From assembly GCA_017646225.1 (NCBI GenBank), contig JAGCMZ010000075.1, forward strand, positions 1-5,284: a stretch of 5,284 nt of DNA. Reading direction: 5' to 3'. The translations under genes were made by a program, and so were the position numbers. This document shows positions 1 through 4,675 of this stretch, piece by piece. Below the pieces are notes generated by a model that worked only from the letters and a program-made list of their open reading frames with translations, was not told where the DNA came from and did no database searches. Positions within the stretch are counted from its first letter, which is position 1. The number at the start of each line of letters is the position of its first letter. The DNA comes from Paludibacteraceae bacterium. Lineage in GTDB: Bacteria; Bacteroidota; Bacteroidia; Bacteroidales; Paludibacteraceae.

Positions 1-1944
1 CAAGTAATCTTTGTCGGTTTCAATGATGGCGGTAGGGCGGTTGCGAACCGTAATTTTTACTTGGTTCGATACGCTGGTACCGCATTGGTTGCTAGCAGTT
101 AGTTGCAACAAACGTCCGTTTTCGTAGTCGCTAAAGGTGTACGAAAGGTCTTTTGCTTTGCCAATTTCTACACCACCCAATGTCCACGAATATTTATTGG
201 TGCCAGGAGTAGCTTCGATGGTAGGTTTGATGGTGTATTTTGAACCATCGCAGAAGTTGGCAACATCGTTAATTTGTACGATGGGCAAACTGCCGGTTAC
301 TTCTACGGTAAAGGTCATGGTTTCGCCAAATTGGCATTCGCCTTGGTAGAAACGAATGCTGTAGGCTCCTGCACCCAATCCCGATACGGTAATTTTGTCG
401 TCGCAGTCAAAGCCTTTCATGTCTTCTGTGTAGTCAATTTTACTAACGCTGTATACTTCCTGTGCTTTGGTGATTTCATGGCAACCTTCGGTCCAGAGGG
501 TGTCTCTGTAGGTAACATTTTGGGTAATAGGATTGCCTTCGTCATCAAAGGTAGGATCTCCGTTTTCGTCCAATACCGGTTCTTTTTCTACTCGGTTTTT
601 GGTTAAAACGGGGTGGAATTTATTGCTGTACTGAAGTGTTGGAGCAATAATTTCTTGTTGGTTGGTAATATCGAACAATCTTACGCTGTAATAACGTGCG
701 GTGTCAGAAGGTGCTACCGCTTGTTCGCGTCCGGCAACGGTAAAGGTAACTGATGCGGTTTTTTGGTCTTTGCAAACCACGGTAGCGGCAGGAAGTTTGG
801 TAAGCGGATCAACGCTTAATGTTTCCGATTCCGAAATGGTAAGCAATTCATCTGGGAATTGAACGCAACCATTGGCGTCGGTTACTTTGGCGCTGTAAAT
901 ACCTTTGGAAAGGTTTTCAAACAATCCCGTGTTGTTGGTGCTATTGTAAACTACGTCTACACCATCCAATTGATAAGTGTATGGAAAGGTACCACCCGTA
1001 GCATCGCCAAAGATTTTGCCAGAGGTTTGACCGCTGCAGTTAATGCTGTTGGCGTAAGGGTGATAAGACAACGTATCGGCTGGCTCGGTTAGGCTTTCTT
1101 CTAACCATACAAAACAGCCGTTTGTATCTTCTATTTTAATAAAGTATTGTTTCGCTTTTAGGTTGGATAAAGCAACAGAAGAACCACTCACCGAACTATT
1201 AGATGATTCAATGCTTTCTTCGTCGTAAACATCGGTGTATGCTGCCACACGGTAGGGAGCCGTGCCGCCAATTACAGTGCATTGAATGATACCGCTGCTA
1301 TCGCCTTTACAACGAAGATTATGTTTGTTGGTTACTTCTGCATACAGTGCATCGGGCGATGCAATGTTGAAATTAAATCCAATGCTGCAACCGCCTTTAT
1401 CGCGTACAGTTCCTACGTACGATCCTTGTGGCAATTTATGCAACTCGATGGTGGTAGCTGTGCCGCCTTCGTCTGTAAACACAACACTGTCCGAAACAAA
1501 GGTAGTGTTGTTGCGCATTAAAACAATGTTGTATGGAATTTCGGCAGAGTAGATTTGACCACCGCGTACCTTTAAATAGGCAGACCCATTGCTATTCTCA
1601 AAGCAGGTAGCAGGGGTGGTAATGGGGGTACTTTGCAACAATTCCAATACTTGGTTTTTTACTACAACACTGTTGGCGGGTGTTTGGTCGGTATCGCCGT
1701 TGGCATCGCGCACGTAAACGGTGTATGCACCATGGGTTAGGTTGTTGAAAATGGGCGACGATTGTACGGTAGCAAAACCATCGAGCGAAAACTCGTAAGG
1801 TTCTACGCCGTTTTGAACGGTTACTGTAATGGTGCCGTTTTGGCAATAATCGTCGGTAGTGTCAGTAGATGAGATGTGGGGTTGCGACCATGCCCAACTT
1901 GAAGCGAACAGGGCTAAAAAAAGCGTTATAACTTTACTTTTCAT
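1..1944 (-). CDS. Large secreted SprB-repeat adhesin-like protein, C-terminus beyond the window
   Basis: The frame is open without a stop from the ATG at 1944 to the left edge, giving 648 residues of an unfinished protein. Residues 1-20 form a signal peptide (basic start, LFLALFA core, likely cut at AWS-Q). After it come repeats with a SprB-like pattern: a Cys, then a Gly-rich strand, GGTxPYxY, LDG, a Gly-x-Tyr strand, and DxNGC. The clearest copies are at 212-277 and 303-360. Looser copies begin at Cys34, Cys114, Cys391 and Cys488. Residues 565-640 look like a PKD/Ig-type beta-sandwich. SprB repeats occur in type IX-secreted Bacteroidota surface proteins such as the gliding adhesin SprB. A C-terminal sorting domain is therefore expected to the left, but it is not visible. 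The start lies 29 bases after the upstream gene's stop, with no good promoter between them, so co-transcription is possible. Confidence is high for a secreted repeat protein; adhesion and gliding roles are inferred. Confidence 0.88.
   Translation of the reverse strand, partial: MKSKVITLFLALFASSWAWSQPHISSTDTTDDYCQNGTITVTVQNGVEPYEFSLDGFATVQSSPIFNNLTHGAYTVYVRDANGDTDQTPANSVVVKNQVLELLQSTPITTPATCFENSNGSAYLKVRGGQIYSAEIPYNIVLMRNNTTFVSDSVVFTDEGGTATTIELHKLPQGSYVGTVRDKGGCSIGFNFNIASPDALYAEVTNKHNLRCKGDSSGIIQCTVIGGTAPYRVAAYTDVYDEESIESSNSSVSGSSVALSNLKAKQYFIKIEDTNGCFVWLEESLTEPADTLSYHPYANSINCSGQTSGKIFGDATGGTFPYTYQLDGVDVVYNSTNNTGLFENLSKGIYSAKVTDANGCVQFPDELLTISESETLSVDPLTKLPAATVVCKDQKTASVTFTVAGREQAVAPSDTARYYSVRLFDITNQQEIIAPTLQYSNKFHPVLTKNRVEKEPVLDENGDPTFDDEGNPITQNVTYRDTLWTEGCHEITKAQEVYSVSKIDYTEDMKGFDCDDKITVSGLGAGAYSIRFYQGECQFGETMTFTVEVTGSLPIVQINDVANFCDGSKYTIKPTIEATPGTNKYSWTLGGVEIGKAKDLSYTFSDYENGRLLQLTASNQCGTSVSNQVKITVRNRPTAIIETDKDYL
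526..573 (-). repeat. Two-copy acidic octapeptide repeat inside the adhesin
   Basis: Adhesin residues 458-473 read LDENGDPT then FDDEGNPI, an eight-residue unit in two diverged copies. It lies in a charged, loop-like insertion (about 449-477) that interrupts the beta-rich repeat starting at Cys391. The DxExGxP pattern is turn-forming and acidic. It could be a flexible spacer or bind calcium, but no canonical calcium loop is complete, so this stays a guess. Confidence 0.5.
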
Positions 1945-1973
1945 AGTATTGAATGGATCCGTGATTGTGCTGA

Positions 1974-2267
1974 TCAATTATTTTTTTGATCGTATTTTTT
2001 TGATCGTATTTTTTTGATGATAAATCCAATTAGTTTGTATCCTAAATTAAAGGATGTAAGCGGATTGCGTTGAAGCGTTTTGAACGAGAAAAATTGCGTA
2101 AAAGCTTGTTTTAGCAAGTTAATAGGCGATAATTCTGTTTTGGTAACTTCTTTTGCTTGCTCAGCGTGTTTTAGCAAAATGCGTTCTTGGCGTGCAATGG
2201 CTTTTTGCAAGCGTTGCTTTTCCAAGCTGATATCAGCTAAGTTAGCAAATTTGGGAGCTTGTTTCAT
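1974..2267 (-). CDS. Small basic coiled-coil protein, YqjK-like by position
   Basis: This protein has 97 residues and I do not recognise its family. Residues 12-45 are Lys/Arg/Glu-rich and predicted helical, probably a short coiled coil (EKQRLQKAIARQERILLKHA). Residues 50-66 form a second helix, and 69-87 (NPLTSFNLGYKLIGFIIKKI) are amphipathic and moderately hydrophobic, perhaps a membrane-surface helix, followed by a strongly basic tail. There is no signal peptide and no clear transmembrane span. The start overlaps the stop of the holin-like gene (ATGA, 2264-2267) and has a perfect AGGAGG seven bases upstream, which fixes this start. Third place in a YtxH/holin-like/small-basic trio, and a length close to the 99-residue E. 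coli YqjK, suggest an analogous role as accessory to the membrane partner. The last 15 codons come from a 14-bp tandem repeat read in three phases. The gene is real with good confidence; its function is unknown. Confidence 0.8.
   Translation of the reverse strand: MKQAPKFANLADISLEKQRLQKAIARQERILLKHAEQAKEVTKTELSPINLLKQAFTQFFSFKTLQRNPLTSFNLGYKLIGFIIKKIRSKKYDQKNN
1977..2018 (-). repeat. Three tandem copies of a 14-bp repeat at a gene's 3' end
   Basis: On the minus strand the unit ATCAAAAAAATACG occurs at 2018-2005 and 2004-1991, and again at 1990-1977 with AT in place of the final CG. Each unit holds a run of seven A. It encodes the C-terminus (IKKIRSKKYDQKNN) of the small basic protein. Because 14 is not a multiple of three, each copy is read in a different phase. 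The array ends one base before the TGA stop at 1976-1974. Confidence 0.95.
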
Positions 2268-2629
2268 GGCTGAACCTCCTCTTCTTGCTTGTTCTGGTTA
2301 AAGATAATTTTGCTAAACTGACGCACCAATGGATTGATAATGCATTGTTTTCTAAAAATAAAGAGGCACGCAAATAGTATTACATGAATGCCAATAACAA
2401 TGCACAACCCGTATATCATGCTTCCCAATAGCGTTTCGAGCCATAGTAATAGCAAGATAGACAGGTAGGTAAAAATGATGGTTCCTAGCAAAATAGCCAC
2501 CACAGCCGTAAGTAACAAGGCGCTAATGAGCGAAACTTTTTCCAATAATTCCACTCGAAGCAAATCGTACCTTAATTCTAGGTACTTTTTGCTGTCTTGC
2601 CACAATTGTTGGTAAGATTCTTTTATCAT
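2264..2629 (-). CDS. Two-helix inner-membrane protein, holin superfamily III / YqjE type
   Basis: This 121-residue protein has an N-terminal amphipathic helix (about 1-32, with the YLELRYDLLRVELLEK pattern typical of the family). Two long hydrophobic segments follow at about 33-63 and 67-92, joined by a short turn (LETLLGS), then a basic and finally acidic tail (NKQEEEVQP). This layout matches the family labelled putative holin-X/holin superfamily III (PF07332), often annotated as 'phage holin family protein', which includes E. coli YqjE. Most chromosomal members are not phage lysis proteins, and nothing nearby is phage-like. The start overlaps the stop of the YtxH gene by one base (TAATG) and the stop overlaps the next gene (ATGA), so the three are very probably translated as one coupled operon. 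It acts in the cytoplasmic membrane; a role in envelope stress or membrane organisation is inferred from family and context only. Confidence 0.82.
   Translation of the reverse strand: MIKESYQQLWQDSKKYLELRYDLLRVELLEKVSLISALLLTAVVAILLGTIIFTYLSILLLLWLETLLGSMIYGLCIVIGIHVILFACLFIFRKQCIINPLVRQFSKIIFNQNKQEEEVQP
2275..2280 (-). promoter_or_regulatory. Perfect Shine-Dalgarno sequence for the small basic protein
   Basis: The minus strand reads AGGAGG at 2280-2275, seven bases before the ATG at 2267. It lies inside the last codons of the holin-like gene, where it encodes part of the EEEV stretch. It is the only full AGGAGG I see before a start in this window; the other genes have AT-rich or non-matching leaders, as is usual in Bacteroidota. 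It may ensure reinitiation at the ATGA overlap. Confidence 0.65.
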
Positions 2630-2913
2630 TACAATATATCTTCTTCGTCGATGGCTTCTTGTACAGCTAACTCAATGTCGTTGTTGCTGGCATATTCGTC
2701 CAATTTGTCGGCAACTTTTCCAATAAGGGATTCCCAATTTTCGCGGCTGATGCCTTTTTCTTTTAGTTTTAGTTCTATTTGTTTTTTTAGTTCTTCGCCT
2801 TTTACAGCAAGGTTGGCACGTAATTCTTTGCCACTAGTGGGAGCTACTAAAAGGGCTACTGCTGCACCTACAGCAGTACCGCCTAAGAATGCTAAAATGG
2901 TTTTTTCGTTCAT
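2629..2913 (-). CDS. YtxH-domain small membrane-anchored protein
   Basis: This protein has 94 residues. Residues 5-25 form one small-residue-rich transmembrane helix with glycine-zipper spacing (FLGGTAVGAAVALLVAP). The APTSGKELR motif at 24-32 follows, which is the hallmark of YtxH/gas-vesicle-like domains (usual form APxSGxExR). Residues 33-70 are a charged helix (KGEELKKQIELKLKEKG), and the acidic C-terminus (about 79-93) is rich in Glu and Asp. The family is common, small and general-stress-associated in several phyla; its biochemical activity is not established. In domain order it resembles E. coli YqjD/ElaB, though there the membrane anchor is at the C-terminus. It leads the coupled trio with the holin-like and small basic genes. 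The beta-barrel gene ends 25 bases upstream, so the trio may be read from that gene's promoter or from a weak element at 2922-2948. Confidence 0.85.
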   Translation of the reverse strand: MNEKTILAFLGGTAVGAAVALLVAPTSGKELRANLAVKGEELKKQIELKLKEKGISRENWESLIGKVADKLDEYASNNDIELAVQEAIDEEDIL

Positions 2914-2921
2914 GGTATGTT

Positions 2922-2948
2922 CAAATTAAGGATTAATACTAAAATTCA
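2922..2948 (-). promoter_or_regulatory. Weak candidate promoter ahead of the YtxH gene
   Basis: The minus strand has TTAATTTG at 2929-2922, one mismatch from the Bacteroidota -7 consensus TAnnTTTG, and TTG at 2948-2946 with a 16-base spacer. Transcription would start only a few bases before the ATG at 2913, giving an almost leaderless message. In AT-rich DNA such a match is easily met by chance, so this is tentative. Confidence 0.2.
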
Positions 2949-3562
2949 ACACCTACAGATATGGTAGGAATGGCATCGGTAAACCAAGCGTTGTTGTAAC
3001 TGTCGTAAAGGTGCCAGCCGGCCATGGCGTACAAAGTACCTCTTGAGCCAAGGGCTTGTGTGATACCAATACCAGCGTCAAAGTAGTTGGTGCCATAATC
3101 GTACCATTCTTCCCATCGGTGTTCGTAAAGGTAAGCAGCTAGTACAAAGAAATGCGTTTTACCTGCTGCTAATTTGCCTATCTTGGTTAATTCAAAGCGG
3201 GCGCTAACACGTACACCTAAAGTGTGTTCGCCGTATGTATTATAATAGTCGCCGCTGTATGTATATTTGGGTGCAACTCCAAAATGCAAAGGAGTAAAGA
3301 GTTGATAACCTACTTCGGGCATCAACATCAAGTAATATTCGTATTTGTTTAGGGTAAAACCAAAACTACCGCCATAGGTAAGTTTGCTTAATGTCCAAAA
3401 TTTGTTTTTTGGGGTAGTGGCTTTTGTAGTGGTTTGTTTTTCTTGTGCAGGAATTTCTTCAACAACTACGTAACGTTTGTTGTTGACAACGATGGTATCG
3501 TTTTTAGCGAACGCAATGCAAGTGAAGAGCATGAGCGCGGCTAGGGTGTAGATTCTTTTCAT
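2939..3562 (-). CDS. Exported protein, probable small outer-membrane beta-barrel
   Basis: This protein has 207 residues. Residues 1-19 are a signal peptide (MKR start, LAALMLFTCIAFA, cut before Lys20). A short segment follows (DTIVVNNKRYVVVEE), then a Thr/Lys/Pro linker at about 40-54. From about 62 to the end, alternating polar/hydrophobic and aromatic-rich stretches suggest around eight beta-strands (near 64-71, 79-88, 93-102, 112-124, 137-147, 158-168, 175-187 and 196-206). It ends in VGVEF, a terminal Phe of the type recognised by the barrel assembly machinery. Many Tyr and Trp residues fit aromatic girdles. No specific family is recognised; OmpX/OmpW-like size is a comparison only, not an assignment. 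It is the first gene of the minus-strand group, preceded by a good TATATTTG promoter element. Its ligand or function is unknown. Confidence 0.8.
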   Translation of the reverse strand: MKRIYTLAALMLFTCIAFAKNDTIVVNNKRYVVVEEIPAQEKQTTTKATTPKNKFWTLSKLTYGGSFGFTLNKYEYYLMLMPEVGYQLFTPLHFGVAPKYTYSGDYYNTYGEHTLGVRVSARFELTKIGKLAAGKTHFFVLAAYLYEHRWEEWYDYGTNYFDAGIGITQALGSRGTLYAMAGWHLYDSYNNAWFTDAIPTISVGVEF

Positions 3563-3578
3563 ATTATACTTGTTTTCG

Positions 3579-3608
3579 CAAATATAATAAAATCTTTAAA
3601 AAAAACAG
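3579..3608 (-). promoter_or_regulatory. Promoter for the beta-barrel gene (TAnnTTTG type)
   Basis: The minus strand reads TATATTTG at 3586-3579, a perfect match to the Bacteroidota -7 consensus TAnnTTTG. A partial -33 element, CTG (consensus TTG), lies at 3608-3606 with a 19-base spacer that is rich in A and T. Transcription would begin near 3572, leaving a leader of about 10 bases before the ATG at 3562. Position and consensus agree; no experiment backs it. Confidence 0.55.
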
Positions 3609-3626
3609 CGAATCATGCGTTTTTTT
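3598..3626. repeat. Imperfect inverted repeat midway between divergent promoters
   Basis: The left arm is an A-run followed by CAGC (3599-3609) and the right arm is GCG followed by seven T (3617-3626). They pair over ten positions with one bulged A (3607) around a seven-base loop, GAATCAT. The centre, about 3613, coincides with the midpoint of the two flanking -7 elements. It could be a regulator site, or AT-rich upstream elements for both promoters. It also looks like a terminator hairpin, but no gene is transcribed into it. Confidence 0.5.
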
Positions 3627-3646
3627 ATTGCAAACCCGTATCTTTG
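3615..3646 (+). promoter_or_regulatory. Promoter for the pseudouridine synthase gene (TAnnTTTG type)
   Basis: TATCTTTG at 3639-3646 matches the -7 consensus TAnnTTTG perfectly. The best -33 candidate is ATG at 3615-3617 (consensus TTG), 21 bases upstream, so that part is weak. Transcription would begin near 3652 and give an untranslated leader of about 120 bases before the ATG at 3775. Confidence 0.5.
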
Positions 3647-3663
3647 TACGTCGCTTGTTGACT

Positions 3664-3687
3664 AATCGTTAATTCGACTAAACGATT
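3664..3687 (+). promoter_or_regulatory. Hairpin-forming inverted repeat in the plus-strand leader
   Basis: AATCGTT (3664-3670) and AACGATT (3681-3687) are perfect reverse complements around a ten-base loop, AATTCGACTA. It sits about a dozen bases after the predicted transcription start. No run of T follows, so it is not a standard terminator. It may be a protein site or a 5' stabilising hairpin. The leader also carries GACTAA three times, at 3660, 3676 and 3749. Confidence 0.4.
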
Positions 3688-3752
3688 TATGTTTCGGCGC
3701 TTCATCTTCCGACCTCCACCAAATGTCGTCAGATTGAATCGCCTCAACGACT

Positions 3753-3767
3753 AATCACCGAATCACC
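3753..3767 (+). repeat. Tandem AATCACC pair just before the start codon
   Basis: AATCACC occurs at 3753-3759 and again at 3761-3767, an eight-base period, ending seven bases before the ATG at 3775. It occupies the place of a ribosome binding site but has no similarity to AGGAGG. The start therefore relies on an AT-rich, unstructured context, as is usual in this phylum. Whether the repeat has a role is unknown. Confidence 0.4.
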
Positions 3768-3774
3768 AATAATT

Positions 3775-4674
3775 ATGTCCGATACCGTTAAACAATTTTC
3801 TGTTCGTGTTCTAAAAGATGCTCCACTTATGGAGTTCCTGGCAGAACGTTTAAAAGATTACAGTCGCACACAACTAAAATCGTTGTTGTCGCATCGTCAG
3901 TTATGGCTCAATGGAGAGCTGATGTTAACCCGTCACGATCACCCACTTAAAGCAGGTGATAGGGTGGATGTTCGTTCGTCTAAAACCATGCGTCGAAACC
4001 AAAAATTAGAGCATTCGCAACTAAAAGTGGTATTCGAAGACGAGCACATTATGGTGGTGTACAAAAACGAAGGTTTTTTAACCGTAGGTACCGATCGCGA
4101 AAAATTGCAAACCGTGTATCACGTCCTAAATCAGTACATGAAAACCTTTGGCCAAGACAAGCGTATTTTTGTGGTGCACCGATTGGACAGAGAAACTTCG
4201 GGTTTGTTGGTATTTGCCAAAAGCAAAGAGGTACAAGAAGCCTTGCAAAGCAATTGGGAAACCCTGATGAAAGAGCGTAGCTATACCGCTATTGTTAAGG
4301 GTCAATTACCAGAACAACAAGGCGTTATCAAAGCTTATTTGTGGGAGGATAAACAACTTAGAATGCACGCTAGCGAAACCGATAATGGGGGACAATATGC
4401 CGAAACTAAGTACAGTGTAATGGGAACAAAAGGCCCATATTCAATGGTGCAATTGTGGCTAAAAACAGGCAGAAAAAATCAAATTAGGGTACACTTGCAA
4501 AGCGTGGGTTGCCCCATTGTAGGCGATAAAAAATACGGAGGTCCTGCTAGCCCTATCAAACGCGTTTGCTTGCATGCCGGTTTGCTAACATTTAAGCACC
4601 CTATGACAGGACAAATGATGCATTTTGAATGGCCTATTCCTTCTTCGTTTAATAAGTTAGTAAGAGTAAAATAA
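3775..4674 (+). CDS. RluA-family RNA pseudouridine synthase with S4 domain
   Basis: This 299-residue enzyme should isomerise specific uridines to pseudouridine in rRNA or tRNA in the cytoplasm. Residues 8-68 are an S4 RNA-binding domain (SRTQLKSLLSHRQLWLNG then LKAGDRV). The catalytic domain covers about 82-290 with the RluA signatures: KNEGFLTVGT at 97-106, HRLDRETSG at 135-143 with the catalytic aspartate at 138, KERSYTAIVKG at 166-176, and LKTGRKNQIRVHL at 229-241 followed by PIVGDKKYGG at 247-256. Asn235 replaces the His usual in E. coli paralogues (TGRxHQIRVH). Length fits the RluC/RluD class, but substrate specificity cannot be read from sequence, so no symbol is given. The start is chosen because it directly precedes the S4 domain and lies downstream of a long leader. 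It is followed after one base by the repeat-protein gene, so the two are likely co-transcribed. Confidence 0.95.
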   Translation: MSDTVKQFSVRVLKDAPLMEFLAERLKDYSRTQLKSLLSHRQLWLNGELMLTRHDHPLKAGDRVDVRSSKTMRRNQKLEHSQLKVVFEDEHIMVVYKNEGFLTVGTDREKLQTVYHVLNQYMKTFGQDKRIFVVHRLDRETSGLLVFAKSKEVQEALQSNWETLMKERSYTAIVKGQLPEQQGVIKAYLWEDKQLRMHASETDNGGQYAETKYSVMGTKGPYSMVQLWLKTGRKNQIRVHLQSVGCPIVGDKKYGGPASPIKRVCLHAGLLTFKHPMTGQMMHFEWPIPSSFNKLVRVK

Positions 4675-4675
4675 T

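Noticed and set aside
137..1552. Several plus-strand open frames of 70-110 codons (for example 274-606, 859-1092, 1282-1521)
   Set aside because: They lie wholly inside the adhesin frame on the other strand, have no domain or signal peptide, and the minus-strand frame is unbroken with clear repeats.
1598..1846. Minus-strand frame of 82 codons
   Set aside because: It overlaps the adhesin N-terminal region in another phase, and its Arg/Cys/His-rich product looks like an out-of-frame artefact.
1945..1973. Dedicated promoter or terminator between the small basic gene and the adhesin
   Set aside because: The 29 bases contain no TAnnTTTG match and no stable hairpin with a T-run; only short palindromes (TGATCA, GGATCC) are present.
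2264..2629. Prophage remnant suggested by the holin-like protein
   Set aside because: No endolysin, structural or integrase gene is near. The PF07332-type family is mostly chromosomal and the neighbours are ordinary envelope genes.
2080..2929. Plus-strand frames at 2080-2301 and 2597-2929
   Set aside because: They are antisense to the tightly overlapping membrane-protein trio, which has coherent membrane and family features.
3598..3626. Bidirectional transcription terminator
   Set aside because: The A-run/T-run hairpin shape fits, but both neighbouring genes are transcribed away from it, so no message ends here within the window.
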